A DNA stretch of 64,000 nucleotides from Erythrobacteraceae bacterium E2-1 Yellow Sea (GCA_014983025.1 JADCLP010000005.1:62001-126000), one strand, 5' to 3'; shown: positions 50,501 through 60,232, counted from the stretch's first letter. The notes: a model not told the origin generated them from the sequence alone. Numbers and translations: made by a program.

Positions 50501-52906
50501 TCAGCCTTCGCTGTCGTCCTTGCCACCATTATTATCGCTGCCTGAGGCTTCAGGTTTTGCAGATGGCTTCTTGGCTGCGGTCTTTTTCGCAGCAGGTTTG
50601 CGTTTCGGCCCCGAACGTTTTTGGGCCTTGGGGGGTGCAGGGGTGAGTTCGAAGTTCGGCTTGCCGTCCTTCACGCTCACATGCACTTCGCCGCCATCGG
50701 ATAATTTGCCGAACAGCAATTCTTCGGCCAGCGGCTGCTTGATCTTTTCCTGGATCAGGCGGCCCATCGGGCGTGCGCCATAGAGCTTGTCATAACCCTT
50801 GTCCGCCAGCCAATCGCGCGCATCCTTGTCAAACTGGATGTGGACGTTCTGATCAGCCAGCTGCAGTTCCAGCTGCAGGATGAACTTGTCGACCACACGC
50901 GCGACCGTGTTCCGACCCAGATAGGCAAAGGGAACGACAGCATCCAGGCGATTGCGGAATTCAGGGGTGAACATCTTCTTCACCGCCTCTTCGCCCGCAT
51001 CTTCCTTCGACACATCGCCAAAGCCGATGCCCTGGCGCGCCATATCGGATGCACCGGCATTGGTCGTCATGATCAGAACGACATTACGGAAATCCACCGT
51101 CTTGCCGTGGTGATCGGTCAGGCGGCCATTATCCATCACCTGCAACAGGATGTTGAACAGGTCCGGATGCGCCTTTTCAATTTCGTCGAGCAGCAGCACG
51201 CAATGCGGGTTCTGGTCAATCGCATCAGTCAGCAGGCCACCCTGATCATAACCGACATAGCCCGGAGGGGCGCCGATCAGGCGTGAAACGCTGTGGCGTT
51301 CCATATATTCGGACATGTCAAAGCGCTTGAGTTCGATCCCCATAATACTGGCCAGCTGGCGGGCGACTTCCGTCTTGCCGACGCCGGTCGGGCCGGAAAA
51401 CAGGAAGGAACCAATCGGCTTGTCCGGATCACGCAGGCCCGCGCGGCTCAGCTTCATCGCGGTGGAGAGGCGATGGATCGCCTCATCCTGCCCGAACACG
51501 ACATGCTTCAGATCACGTTCGAGATTTTCCAGCGCCTTCTTGTCATCTTTGCTGACAGATTTGGGCGGGATGCGCGCCATGGTGGCGATGACGGCTTCGA
51601 TTTCGCGCGCGGTGATCTTTTTCTTGCGGCGGCTGGGCGGCACCAGCATCTGCATCGCGCCAACTTCGTCAATCACATCAATCGCCTTGTCCGGCAGCTT
51701 GCGGTCATTGATATAGCGGGCGGACAATTCCACCGCCGTCTTGATCGCATCGGGCGTGTATTTCACGCCGTGATGTTCCTCAAACGCGGTGCGCAAACCC
51801 CTCAGTATCTTGATCGTGTCATCCACGGTCGGCTCGTTCACGTCGATCTTCTGGAACCGGCGCAGCAATGCGCGATCCTTCTCGAAGTGATTGCGGAATT
51901 CCTTGTAAGTGGTGGAACCGATGCAGCGGATCGTCCCGCCGGACAGGGCAGGTTTCAGCAGGTTCGATGCATCCATCGCCCCGCCACTGGTTGCCCCTGC
52001 GCCAATCACCGTGTGGATTTCATCGATGAACAGGACCGCGTCGGGCATCTGCTCCAGCTCATTCACGACCTGCTTCAGTCGCTCTTCAAAATCGCCGCGA
52101 TAGCGTGTGCCGGCCAGCAATGCGCCCATGTCGAGTGAATAGATGACGGCGGGTGCCAGCACTTCGGGCACGTCACCTTCCACAATCTTGCGCGCCAGAC
52201 CTTCAGCAATCGCCGTTTTGCCCACGCCCGGATCACCCACATAAAGCGGGTTGTTCTTGCTGCGGCGGCACAGGATCTGAATCGTGCGGTCGACCTCGGG
52301 CCCGCGGCCGATCAGCGGATCGACCTTGCCCGCCTTTGCCTTGGCGTTGAGATTGACGGTAAACTGGTCCAGCGCGGTTTCTTTCTTGTTTCCACCCTCG
52401 CTGGGTTTTTCAGCCTCGGCCTGCCCCTCTTCGGAACCTTGTGGAGATTTCGATTCCAGCTGGCGGCCGCCCTTGCCAATGCCATGGCTGATATAGCTGA
52501 CCGCATCCAGGCGGCTCATATCCTGCTGTTGCAGGAAATAGACGGCGTAGGAATCGCGTTCGGAAAACAGCGCCACCAGTACATTGGCACCCGTCACCGT
52601 ATCCTTGCCCGATGATTGGACATGCAGGATGGCGCGCTGGATCACCCTCTGAAAACCGGCGGTCGGCTGCGGATCGGAATCATCTTCTGTTTTCAGCGAT
52701 TGATATTCCTGGTCGAGATATTGTTTTACCACCTCGCCCAGCTCTGCCAGGTCCACCCCGCAGGCTGCCATGACCTGCGCTGCGTCTTCATCATCGATCA
52801 GCGCCAGCAGCAAATGTTCCAGCGTGGCATATTCGTGCCGTCGCTGGGATGCATTTGCCAGCGCGTTATGCAGCGTTCTTTCAAGGCCTTGGGCAAAACT
52901 GGGCAT
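50501..52906 (-). CDS. clpA: ATP-dependent Clp protease ATPase subunit ClpA
   Basis: 801-residue double AAA+ unfoldase that feeds ClpP. The N domain has [35 protein letters not shown]. First ATPase: [19 protein letters not shown] and [32 protein letters not shown]; second: [19 protein letters not shown] and [16 protein letters not shown]. The IGF loop for ClpP docking is in [12 protein letters not shown]. The last 50 residues are a Lys/Ala/Pro-rich, acidic-ended tail not found in E. coli. No clpS gene lies next to it, although clpS often precedes clpA. Confidence 0.97.
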   Translation of the reverse strand: MPSFAQGLERTLHNALANASQRRHEYATLEHLLLALIDDEDAAQVMAACGVDLAELGEVVKQYLDQEYQSLKTEDDSDPQPTAGFQRVIQRAILHVQSSGKDTVTGANVLVALFSERDSYAVYFLQQQDMSRLDAVSYISHGIGKGGRQLESKSPQGSEEGQAEAEKPSEGGNKKETALDQFTVNLNAKAKAGKVDPLIGRGPEVDRTIQILCRRSKNNPLYVGDPGVGKTAIAEGLARKIVEGDVPEVLAPAVIYSLDMGALLAGTRYRGDFEERLKQVVNELEQMPDAVLFIDEIHTVIGAGATSGGAMDASNLLKPALSGGTIRCIGSTTYKEFRNHFEKDRALLRRFQKIDVNEPTVDDTIKILRGLRTAFEEHHGVKYTPDAIKTAVELSARYINDRKLPDKAIDVIDEVGAMQMLVPPSRRKKKITAREIEAVIATMARIPPKSVSKDDKKALENLERDLKHVVFGQDEAIHRLSTAMKLSRAGLRDPDKPIGSFLFSGPTGVGKTEVARQLASIMGIELKRFDMSEYMERHSVSRLIGAPPGYVGYDQGGLLTDAIDQNPHCVLLLDEIEKAHPDLFNILLQVMDNGRLTDHHGKTVDFRNVVLIMTTNAGASDMARQGIGFGDVSKEDAGEEAVKKMFTPEFRNRLDAVVPFAYLGRNTVARVVDKFILQLELQLADQNVHIQFDKDARDWLADKGYDKLYGARPMGRLIQEKIKQPLAEELLFGKLSDGGEVHVSVKDGKPNFELTPAPPKAQKRSGPKRKPAAKKTAAKKPSAKPEASGSDNNGGKDDSEG

Positions 52907-53043
52907 GTTTCACGTCTTTCTTGCGGGTATTAACCGGAATATGTGCGACTCCGGGGCAGGCGTGGAATATGCGCCTGCAAGGTTAACTTCACCTATATGG
53001 GTAGCCCCATGGATTTTTCCATTAATGGGGCTGTCCCGCCGCA

Positions 53044-53250
53044 TCACCCGGCGGGTTTTCCGAATAAAGCCTCTGCCGCATTGCGATGCGCGGCAGATTT
53101 ATCCCGATGCGCCTCTACCCGGGCGATTTCTGCCTTCAACAGGCGGATACGCTCTGCCAATTCGTCAATCGAATAGGGGGCAAGCTCCTCTTTCGACAGG
53201 AGGCTGGCGGCATCCCCTTTGGGGCGTGGGCGATCATCGTCATCCATCAT
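53044..53250 (-). CDS. DUF1192 family small protein
   Basis: 68-residue acidic-to-helical protein: a disordered MMDDDDRPRPK start and LLSKEELAPYSIDELAERIRLLKAEIARVEAHRDKSAAH, a short coiled coil. DUF1192 is found in alphaproteobacteria and has no known role. ATG at 53250 or 53247. It is separated from clpA by 137 bases without features and diverges from the oxidoreductase gene. Confidence 0.82.
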   Translation of the reverse strand: MMDDDDRPRPKGDAASLLSKEELAPYSIDELAERIRLLKAEIARVEAHRDKSAAHRNAAEALFGKPAG

Positions 53251-53375
53251 TTACCAACATCGCAAGTAAGGCGGCTTGCTGTCAATCCATGGCGAGGCTA
53301 GTTGCCATTGCATCCGGGGGGCAAATTAAGCAGTTTTCCCCGATTGTTACCTGATCGCCGCAATGGGGGCCGTGG

Positions 53376-54386
53376 ATGACCGTTGTAATTCCAGAGATGA
53401 TGAGGGCCATTGGATTTGCCCAGCCGGGCGGGCCCGAAGTACTGGTTTTGGAAGAGAGCGAGGTGCCTGTACCCGGCGTGGATGATGTGCTGATCCGCGT
53501 CGCCTATGCCGGGGTTAACCGGCCTGACTGCATCCAGCGTGCGGGCCATTATCCCGCACCGCCGGGCGCTTCGCCCATTCTGGGGCTGGAGGTTGCAGGC
53601 GAAGTGGTGGCGGCTGGCGCCAATGTTCCCCCAGAAATGCTGGGCCAGGTGGTTGCTGCGCTGACGCCCGGTGGCGGCTATGCCGAATATTGCACTGCGC
53701 CCTGGGGGCATTGTCTGCCCGTGCCCAAGAATATGCCACTGGTCGAAGCGGCAGCGCTTCCCGAAACGCTGTTCACCGTATGGCATAATGTGTTCGAACG
53801 CGGGCTGGCGGCAGACGGTGAACGATTGCTGATCCACGGTGGAACCAGCGGCATCGGCACCATGGCAATCATGCTGGGCAAGGCCTTCGGGCTGGAGGTT
53901 GTCGTGACCTGTGGCGATGCGGAAAAGTGTGAAGAGGCGCGCGCGCTGGGTGCGGACTTTGCCATCAATTACCGGGAGCAGGATTTTGTCGAGGCGGTAA
54001 AGGATTACACGGGCGGTAAAGGCGTCAATGTCATTCTCGACATGGTTTCAGGCGATTATGTGGCCCGCAATCTCAAATGCCTGGCCCCTGATGGCCGCCA
54101 TGTTACCATTGCCGTGCTGGGTGGGCTGAAGGCAGAGGTGAATATGGCGCTGGTGATGCGTAACCGGCTGACGCTGACCGGATCGACCCTGCGACCGCGC
54201 AGCGATGCTTTCAAGGCCGCTCTGGCAGAGGAAATTGCGCAGACAGCATGGCCGCTGTTCGTAGATCGCGAATTGAAGCCTGTGATGGATCAGGTTTTCC
54301 CCCTGGCAGAAGCTGCCGCCGCGCATGCGCGGATGGAGGCAGGCGATCACATCGGCAAGATCGTGCTGGAGGTTTCAGGTGGCTGA
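53376..54386 (+). CDS. NAD(P)H:quinone oxidoreductase (zinc-free MDR type)
   Basis: 336-residue medium-chain reductase of the zeta-crystallin/PIG3 group. GROES-like part: VLIRVAYAGVNRPDCIQRAGHYPAPPGASPILGLEVAGEV; nucleotide loop: LLIHGGTSGIGTMAIMLGKAFG (about residue 143); GKGVNVILDMVSGDYVARNLKCL and NRLTLTGSTLRPR follow. Zinc ligands of alcohol dehydrogenase are absent. The stop overlaps the GST start by eight bases, so quinone reduction and glutathione conjugation are coupled. Confidence 0.92.
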   Translation: MTVVIPEMMRAIGFAQPGGPEVLVLEESEVPVPGVDDVLIRVAYAGVNRPDCIQRAGHYPAPPGASPILGLEVAGEVVAAGANVPPEMLGQVVAALTPGGGYAEYCTAPWGHCLPVPKNMPLVEAAALPETLFTVWHNVFERGLAADGERLLIHGGTSGIGTMAIMLGKAFGLEVVVTCGDAEKCEEARALGADFAINYREQDFVEAVKDYTGGKGVNVILDMVSGDYVARNLKCLAPDGRHVTIAVLGGLKAEVNMALVMRNRLTLTGSTLRPRSDAFKAALAEEIAQTAWPLFVDRELKPVMDQVFPLAEAAAAHARMEAGDHIGKIVLEVSGG

Positions 54387-55008
54387 TACGCTGACGCTTC
54401 ATGAAGATCCGCGCAGCGGCAATTGCTACAAGATCAAATTGACTGCGGCGCTGTTGGGGCAAAAGCTGAACTTGCGCGAATATGACATTTTGAAGGGTGA
54501 AACGCGCACGCCCGATTTTCTGGCCACTGTAAATTCCAATGGCCGCATTCCGGTTTTGCAGATCGATGATGTAACGGGCACGCGCTTCTTGCCTGAAAGC
54601 AATGCTGCCTGCTGGTATCTGGCAGAAGGCAGTGCACTGATCCCGCGTGATCGCTTTACCCAGGCCGATATGCTGCGCTGGATGTTCTTCGAACAATATA
54701 ATCATGAACCCAATGTCGCGACCTTGCGGTTCTGGTTGCGCTTTGTGGGCGAAGCGAATTTGTCAGAACAGCAACGCGCGCAAGTTCTGGCGAAACGGAT
54801 CGCCGGGGCTGATGCCCTGGCACTGATGGACCGGCATTTGACGGGGCAGGAATGGATGGTGGGGGATGGCGTGACACTCGCCGATATTGCCCTGTTCCCT
54901 TATACCCATGTCGCGGAAGAAGGTGGCTTTGGCCTTTCTGATTATCCGGCGATTTGTGAATGGATTGAAAGGGTAAAGGCCCTGCCCAAATTCATCCCGA
55001 TGGGCTGA
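54379..55008 (+). CDS. Glutathione S-transferase
   Basis: 209-residue GST. The thioredoxin-like domain (about 1-78) has HEDPRSGNCYKIKLTAALLGQ with the SGNCYK active-site region, NSNGRIPVLQID and LPESNAACWYLAE (glutathione Ser); the helical domain contains LMDRHLTGQEWMVGDGVTLADIALFPYTHVAEEGGF. GTG 54379 is chosen because GGAGG stands six bases before it and only this gives the family start. Coupled to the quinone oxidoreductase gene. Confidence 0.9.
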   Translation: MADTLTLHEDPRSGNCYKIKLTAALLGQKLNLREYDILKGETRTPDFLATVNSNGRIPVLQIDDVTGTRFLPESNAACWYLAEGSALIPRDRFTQADMLRWMFFEQYNHEPNVATLRFWLRFVGEANLSEQQRAQVLAKRIAGADALALMDRHLTGQEWMVGDGVTLADIALFPYTHVAEEGGFGLSDYPAICEWIERVKALPKFIPMG

Positions 55009-55030
55009 TTTCAAACTGTCACAATGTCCC

Positions 55031-55049
55031 ACAGACGTCACGCGTCTGT
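55031..55049. promoter_or_regulatory. Palindrome before the PlcP-like gene
   Basis: ACAGACG (55031-55037) and CGTCTGT (55043-55049) are a perfect inverted repeat with a TCACG centre, 66 bases before the start of the PlcP-like gene. A lone CTGTCAC, like one half of a Pho box, lies at 55016-55022, but its partner is poor. It could be an operator; no T-run follows, so it is not a terminator of the GST gene. Confidence 0.4.
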
Positions 55050-55114
55050 TCGCGGGGCGTAACATTGCAGTGCCATAGCTGCGCGGCGAACATGCCGACG
55101 CAGGAGATCGCGCG

Positions 55115-56041
55115 ATGGCCGATACAGCATTTCCCATGCTACCTGAAAAATTGCCCGACCTTTCCAATGTGGCGCGCTTTGCCCCTGCCGAACCCAAAGT
55201 GCCCGAACGTACGCATGGTCAACGGCAGAAATTTCGTACCATCTGGATCAGCGATGTCCATCTGGGCACAAAGGGTTGCAATGCCGATCTGCTGATCGAC
55301 TTTCTTGACCATACAGACAGCGACACCTTGTATCTGGTTGGCGATATCATCGATGGCTGGCGGTTGAAGAAGAAGTTTTATTGGCCGGACAGCCATAATG
55401 ACATCATCTGGCGCATTTTGAAGCGGGCCAAGCGCGGCACGCGGATCGTCTATATTCCGGGCAATCATGATGAAATGTTTCGCCAGTTCACGGGCCTCAA
55501 TTTTGGTGGGGTAGAGATTCGCCGCGCTGCCTTTCACGATACGGCAGATGGCCGCAGGCTGATGGTTCTGCATGGCGATGAATTTGACACCATCATGCTG
55601 GCTCATCGCTGGCTCGCCTTTGTTGGCGATGCGCTTTATCATTTGATGATGGGGCTGAATGTCTGGGTTAACCGGGCGCGGCGGGCACTGGACCTGCCCT
55701 ATTGGTCACTATCCAAAATGGCCAAGCACAAGGTGAAGAACGCGGTCGAATTCATCAGCCGGTATGAAGAAGTGGTGGCTCGCGCCGCAGGTGAACGCGG
55801 TGTTGATGGTGTGGTGTGCGGCCATATCCATACCGCCGAATTCCGCAATTTCACCCATGATGGCAAGCGTGTGGAATATTGGAATGATGGTGATTGGGTA
55901 GAAGGATGCAATGCGCTGGTCGAACATGCTGATGGCCGGATGGAAATCCTCCATTGGCCTGATGAGATTGCGAAGCGTGATCCCGCCCCTGCAGGCGACG
56001 AATCGCCAGATGATAGGCCAGATGAAAGGGTTGCAGCATGA
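55115..56041 (+). CDS. PlcP/LpxH-like metallophosphoesterase
   Basis: 308-residue calcineurin-type enzyme with a short disordered N-terminus, then WISDVHLGTKGCNADLLIDFL, YLVGDIIDGWRLKKKFYWPDSHNDIIW, YIPGNHDEMFRQF, VLHGDEFD and VVCGHIHTAEFRNF, ending GDWVEGCNALVEHADGRMEIL. This is the group often labelled UDP-2,3-diacylglucosamine diphosphatase. The GDWVExC...VEHxDGR pattern closely matches, from memory, PlcP of rhizobia, which cleaves phospholipid head groups under phosphate limitation. The downstream glycosyltransferase, overlapping by four bases, supports PlcP over LpxH. Substrate remains inference. Confidence 0.88.
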   Translation: MADTAFPMLPEKLPDLSNVARFAPAEPKVPERTHGQRQKFRTIWISDVHLGTKGCNADLLIDFLDHTDSDTLYLVGDIIDGWRLKKKFYWPDSHNDIIWRILKRAKRGTRIVYIPGNHDEMFRQFTGLNFGGVEIRRAAFHDTADGRRLMVLHGDEFDTIMLAHRWLAFVGDALYHLMMGLNVWVNRARRALDLPYWSLSKMAKHKVKNAVEFISRYEEVVARAAGERGVDGVVCGHIHTAEFRNFTHDGKRVEYWNDGDWVEGCNALVEHADGRMEILHWPDEIAKRDPAPAGDESPDDRPDERVAA

Positions 56042-57123
56042 ACGCGCTCAACCCCATTCTGCCCACGCCCGGTGATGCCCCGAGCAGCATTGCAATTGTC
56101 ACAGATGCCTGGTTTCCGCAGGTCAATGGCGTTGTGCGCAGCCTTTCTACCACAGCAGAGATTTTGCGTCGCTGGGGTCATCAGGTGCATATCATTGCGC
56201 CCAGTGATTATTTGTCAGTCCCCTGCCCGACCTATTCTGAAATCCGTTTGGCGCTGGCACTGCCCGGCGTAATCGCCCGCCGTCTTGTGCAGCTGGCGCC
56301 TGATGCCGTGCATATCGCGACAGAGGGTCCGCTGGGTCTGGCCGCGCGCAATCATTGCGTTCGGCGATCCATCCCCTTTACCACCGCCTATCACACCCAA
56401 TTTCCCGATTATGTGGCACGGCGTACCGGTATCAATGCGCGGCATTTCTGGCCCTATATCCGCTGGTTTCACCGCCCTGCCGAAAGGGTGATGGTGGCAA
56501 CGCAAAGTATACGCGATGAATTGCGCGCCCAGGGGGTAGAACGGCTGCACCATTGGGGCCGCGGGGTCGACCTTACCTGTTTTTCGCCTGATGCACCGGT
56601 GCCGGCTGAATATGCAGATCTGCCACGTCCGATCATGCTTTATGTCGGACGGGTTGCGGTCGAGAAGAATCTGGAGGCGTTTCTGGAATGCCCCTATCCC
56701 GGCAGCAAGGTGGTGGTGGGTGATGGGCCTGCCCTTGCCAGCTTGCAGGCGCGTTTTCCCGATGCGCATTTTCTGGGGCGGCGCAGCGGCCGTGAATTGG
56801 CAGGCTGTTACGCTGGGGCCAATGTCTTCGTCTTTCCCAGCCGCACCGATACATTTGGCCTGGTGATGATAGAGGCGCTGGCCTGCGGCACCCCGGTTGC
56901 AGGCTTTCCTGTTTCGGGTCCGATCGACATTGTGACCGATGATGTCGGTGCCCTGTCCGAACGCCTGCCGCGCGCCATAGATGCAGCACTTTATTGCGCA
57001 CGTTCAGACTGCGCCGCCTATGGCGCCAGCTTCAGCTGGGAGGCTGCAACGCACCAGTTTCTGGATGGATTGGCACCGCTTGAACCAGAAGAATATTCCG
57101 TTCTGGTCGCATCGCCTGCCTGA
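56038..57123 (+). CDS. Glycosyltransferase family 4/1, likely lipid glycosyltransferase
   Basis: 361-residue GT-B-fold enzyme. IAIVTDAWFPQVNGVVRSLSTTAEILRRWGHQVHII is the N-terminal acceptor-side loop; the donor domain has MLYVGRVAVEKNLEAFL, VVVGDGPALASLQARFPDAHFLGR and FVFPSRTDTFGLVMIEALACGTPVAGFPVSGPID. In other bacteria such enzymes, encoded beside plcP, put sugars on the diacylglycerol that PlcP releases, making glycolipids that replace phospholipids. The start overlaps the PlcP-like stop (ATGA). Donor sugar unknown. Confidence 0.88.
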   Translation: MNALNPILPTPGDAPSSIAIVTDAWFPQVNGVVRSLSTTAEILRRWGHQVHIIAPSDYLSVPCPTYSEIRLALALPGVIARRLVQLAPDAVHIATEGPLGLAARNHCVRRSIPFTTAYHTQFPDYVARRTGINARHFWPYIRWFHRPAERVMVATQSIRDELRAQGVERLHHWGRGVDLTCFSPDAPVPAEYADLPRPIMLYVGRVAVEKNLEAFLECPYPGSKVVVGDGPALASLQARFPDAHFLGRRSGRELAGCYAGANVFVFPSRTDTFGLVMIEALACGTPVAGFPVSGPIDIVTDDVGALSERLPRAIDAALYCARSDCAAYGASFSWEAATHQFLDGLAPLEPEEYSVLVASPA

Positions 57124-57193
57124 GGATTCTGGCCCGCCAAAGCCATACCGCTTGCCCCGGTGCACAGTTTGCCCTATCTAGGCAGTGTTTGAT

Positions 57194-57226
57194 GGCCGCT
57201 CCGCAAGGGGCGGCCCTTCTATTTTT
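57194..57226 (+). terminator. Terminator-like hairpin before the TrcR-like gene
   Basis: GGCCGCTCC and GGGGCGGCC pair (one G-T) around GCAA at 57194-57215, followed by TTCTATTTTT to 57226. It lies 70 bases past the glycosyltransferase stop and 15 before the next start; it may also act as a leader structure. Confidence 0.72.
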
Positions 57227-57240
57227 ACGGGAGTTTTCCA

Positions 57241-57951
57241 ATGGCCCAGCCCAAGCCGCTGATGCCGCATGCGACCGCCACGTGGCTGGTCGACAATACT
57301 GGCCTGTCATTTGAACAGATCGCTGAATTCTGTGGCCTCCACATTCTGGAAGTCCAGGCGATGGCTGATGATCTGGCGAGCAGCAAATATACCGGGCGCG
57401 ATCCCGTCCATTCGGGCGAGCTGACCCAGCAGGAGATTGAGCGTGGCCAGGCCGATCCTGCCTATGTTCTGAAGATGCAGAAGGCCCCGGTAGAGGTGAC
57501 CCGCACCAAGGGCCCGCGTTATACGCCCGTGTCCAAACGCCAGGACAAGCCCGATGGTATCGCATGGATCCTGCGTAGCCACCCGGAAATTTCCGATGCG
57601 CAGATTTCCAAGCTGATTGGCACCACGCGCAATACAATCACCGCGATTCGCGAACGCAGCCATTGGAACATCCAGAACATCCAGCCGAAAGATCCGGTCA
57701 CGCTGGGCCTGTGTTCACAGCGCGAACTGGATGCCGTTGTTGCCAAGGCTGCGAAGAAGGCCGGCGTGACTGAAGAAGAAGTTGTTGTGGGCGATGACCG
57801 TAGCGACAAGGACAAGCTGATTGAACAGCTGCGCGCTGAACGCGATGCCAGCGTCAAAGCTGCGGCCGAAGCTGCTCAAGAGGCTGAGGCTGAGGCATGG
57901 CTTGAGGCAAAGCGCGCTGAAGAAGCGGCACAGAACGGCGAAAACGCCTGA
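57241..57951 (+). CDS. TrcR-like cell-cycle regulator (DUF1013)
   Basis: 236-residue DUF1013 protein, known as TrcR in other alphaproteobacteria. The N-terminal part MPHATATWLVDNTGLSFEQIAEFCGLH and the second, helix-turn-helix-like segment IAWILRSHPEISDAQISKLIGTTRNTITAIRERSHW support DNA binding. The last 60 residues are a charged Ala/Glu coiled coil. GGGAG lies before ATG 57241. A hairpin separates it from the upstream operon. Its target genes are unknown here. Confidence 0.85.
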   Translation: MAQPKPLMPHATATWLVDNTGLSFEQIAEFCGLHILEVQAMADDLASSKYTGRDPVHSGELTQQEIERGQADPAYVLKMQKAPVEVTRTKGPRYTPVSKRQDKPDGIAWILRSHPEISDAQISKLIGTTRNTITAIRERSHWNIQNIQPKDPVTLGLCSQRELDAVVAKAAKKAGVTEEEVVVGDDRSDKDKLIEQLRAERDASVKAAAEAAQEAEAEAWLEAKRAEEAAQNGENA

Positions 57952-58003
57952 TCCGGAACCATTTCCACTTGTGTCGTGACATGGCCTGCGCCATGTTACT
58001 GAC

Positions 58004-59683
58004 ATGAGTGTAAGTGGACCGTCATCCTATCATCATCCAGTCCCATGGGGGATGGAGTTTGAGGCGCTGAGCCTGCCTTCCCTGCTCCAGCGCGGGGCAG
58101 AGCGGCATGGTAATGCCGTGTTGGTGGATTTTGCCGGGCGCCGTTTTACCTATGCCGAAATCTGGGCCGATGCGCGGCGCTTTGCCGCCGGGCTGATGGC
58201 ACAAGGGGTGAAGAAGGGGGACCGGATCGGCCTGTTTCTGCCCAATGTGCCGATTTATCCGGTTGCCTATTACGGGGCGATGCTGGCCGGTGCGGTCGTC
58301 GTCAATTTCTCGCCGCTCTACACGGCGGAAGAGTTAAGCCAGCAGGTTGCAGATTCTGGCGTGCAATGCATGGTGACCGTGGATGTCACCGCTCTGCTGG
58401 ATACAGCGGTGAAGGTGCTGGATGCTTCGGCACTCGAACAACTCATAGTAGGGCGGTTGGGACAGATGCTGCCTGTGCCAAAGCGATTGGCCCTGAAAGT
58501 GCTGGGCCGGGGCAAGGTTTCCAAATTGCCGGGGCGAACGGATGTTGTGGATTGGCGCGATATGTTGGCCAAATCCGATGAGCAGGTGGAACTACCAATC
58601 ATTGACCCGCTGACCGATCTTGCCCTGCTGCAATATACCGGCGGCACCACGGGCGTTCCCAAGGGTGCAATGCTGACCCATGAGAATCTTTCGATCAATG
58701 CACAGCAGGTTGACGCGATTGACCCCTTCGACCGTAGCGAGCCTGATATTATCGTGGGCGCGTTGCCGCTGTTCCATGTCTTTGCCAATACAGCTGTGCT
58801 GAATCGCACAGTGGTGCGGGGCGGGCGCATTGTCATGCTGGCACGCTTTACCGCAGCAGAAGCGCTGAAACTGGTGCGACGCACCTGGCCCAATTCCTTC
58901 CCTGGCGTGCCCACGATGTTTCAGGCCATGCTGGATGAAAAGGGGATCGAAGCGGTCGATTTTTCATCTCTGCGCGTATGCATTTCCGGCGGTGCCCCGC
59001 TTCCGGCACCACTTCGCGAGAAGTTTGAAGCCATTACCGGTGCGCGCCTGGTGGAAGGTTATGGCCTGACAGAATCGAGCGGGGTTGTCTCGGTCAATCC
59101 CTATCAGGGCCAGCGTAAACCCGGCACTATAGGCCAGCCTCTGCCGCAAACGCAGGTGCGCCTGCTGGATAAGGAAGACCCCACGCGTGATGCGCAAGCA
59201 GGCGAGCCGGGTGAGCTGGCTGTTGCCGGACCGCAGGTGATGCAGGGGTACTGGAACAGGCCAGATGCCGATGCCGATGTCTTTGTCGAGATAGAGGGCA
59301 CTCGTTGGCTGCGCACCGGGGATATTGCTGTGATCGATGATGATGGCTTCATCGCCATTGTCGATCGCAGCAAGGATATGATTGCCGTGGGCGGGTTCAA
59401 GGTTTTTCCCAGCCAGGTCGAAACCGTATTGCTGCAGAATGACGCGGTGAAAGAGGCTTTGGTATTGGGCCTGAGGGATGATTATCTGGGTGAACGCCCG
59501 CATGGCTATGTCACGTTGAATGACGGCGCGGAGATTTCCGGCGATGCCTTGATGAAATGGGTCAATACGCGCCTTGGCAAGCATGAACGGCTTGCCAGCC
59601 TGACGGTGCGCGATGAATTGCCGAAAACGATGATTGGCAAGCTGGATCGCAAGGCATTGAAAGCGGAAGTTCTGGGAGAATAG
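58004..59683 (+). CDS. fadD: Long-chain-fatty-acid-CoA ligase
   Basis: 559-residue complete ANL ligase. Motifs are YTGGTTGVPKGAMLTHENL (A3 loop, about residue 213), GYGLTESSGVVSVNP (A5), TRWLRTGDIAVIDDDGFIAIVDRSKDMI (A7-A8, the FACS signature region) and the final KTMIGKLDRKAL with catalytic Lys. The PNVPIYPVAYYGAMLAGAVVVNFSPLYTAEEL segment is typical of FadD. It activates long-chain fatty acids for beta-oxidation. It is followed by a two-way terminator. Confidence 0.94.
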   Translation: MSVSGPSSYHHPVPWGMEFEALSLPSLLQRGAERHGNAVLVDFAGRRFTYAEIWADARRFAAGLMAQGVKKGDRIGLFLPNVPIYPVAYYGAMLAGAVVVNFSPLYTAEELSQQVADSGVQCMVTVDVTALLDTAVKVLDASALEQLIVGRLGQMLPVPKRLALKVLGRGKVSKLPGRTDVVDWRDMLAKSDEQVELPIIDPLTDLALLQYTGGTTGVPKGAMLTHENLSINAQQVDAIDPFDRSEPDIIVGALPLFHVFANTAVLNRTVVRGGRIVMLARFTAAEALKLVRRTWPNSFPGVPTMFQAMLDEKGIEAVDFSSLRVCISGGAPLPAPLREKFEAITGARLVEGYGLTESSGVVSVNPYQGQRKPGTIGQPLPQTQVRLLDKEDPTRDAQAGEPGELAVAGPQVMQGYWNRPDADADVFVEIEGTRWLRTGDIAVIDDDGFIAIVDRSKDMIAVGGFKVFPSQVETVLLQNDAVKEALVLGLRDDYLGERPHGYVTLNDGAEISGDALMKWVNTRLGKHERLASLTVRDELPKTMIGKLDRKALKAEVLGE

Positions 59684-59712
59684 GCAGGCCGAAGCCGCGC
59701 CTTCTTGCCCAA

Positions 59713-59747
59713 AAAAAGGGCGCGCCACATATGGACGCGCCCTTTTT
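59713..59747. terminator. Bidirectional terminator between fadD and bactofilin
   Basis: AAAAAGGGCGCG (59713-59724) and CGCGCCCTTTTT (59736-59747) form a perfect 12-base stem with A's on the left and T's on the right, so it can end both converging transcripts. Confidence 0.93.
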
Positions 59748-59767
59748 GAAGAATTGTATGATTGGGG

Positions 59768-60232
59768 TTACCCAGCCAGGCTCAGTTTCGGCTCGTCAGG
59801 CGAAGCAGGCTTGTCATCACCCTTGTCTGTTGCTGGCTTGGCGGGGGTGCTGGGTGTGGAATGGGCAAAGCGGCCTTCCACCTGTGCACCCTGTTCGATG
59901 GTCAGCGCATCATATTGTACATCGCCTTCGATCTGGGCGGTACGCAGGATCACAAGTTCGCGGACCTTGATCGAACCCATTACATGGCCGGCCAGCCGCG
60001 CTTGCTGTGCTTCCACACCGCCCATGATGCGGCTGGATTCGCCCTGTACGAGAGAAGAGCACTTGATGTCGCCTTCGATCGTGCCATCGACATGCAGATC
60101 GGCAGAGGCATTGATATCGCCTTTAATGCTGACATCGGCACCGATCACGGAAAAGGTAGAGCCTGAATTTTGTGCCATGTTTTTAACCTGCGGTGTCTGC
60201 CGTTGGGGTTCTGCGGACTTCTTTGAGAACAT
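59768..60232 (-). CDS. Bactofilin
   Basis: 154-residue cytoskeletal protein that polymerises without nucleotides. The central DUF583 beta-helix (about residues 28-120) has VIGADVSIKGDINASADLHVDGTIEGDIK followed by regular turns; the two ends are disordered, and the N-terminal MFSKKSAEPQ resembles the membrane-binding start of other bactofilins. ATG 60232 lies 50 bases inside the preceding M23 gene; ATG 60178 (MAQNSGSTF) would avoid the overlap. The gene partner, an M23 peptidase, is the usual one for shape-setting bactofilins. Confidence 0.93.
   Translation of the reverse strand: MFSKKSAEPQRQTPQVKNMAQNSGSTFSVIGADVSIKGDINASADLHVDGTIEGDIKCSSLVQGESSRIMGGVEAQQARLAGHVMGSIKVRELVILRTAQIEGDVQYDALTIEQGAQVEGRFAHSTPSTPAKPATDKGDDKPASPDEPKLSLAG

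Noticed and set aside
51293..52138. Plus-strand frame opposite clpA (281 codons)
   Set aside because: Antisense to conserved AAA+ motifs; amino-acid make-up is that of a reverse-strand shadow.
52905..52922. TGTTTCACGTCTTTC near the clpA start, half of a parS site
   Set aside because: Only the left half matches; the right half is unrelated, and it is far from the parS cluster.
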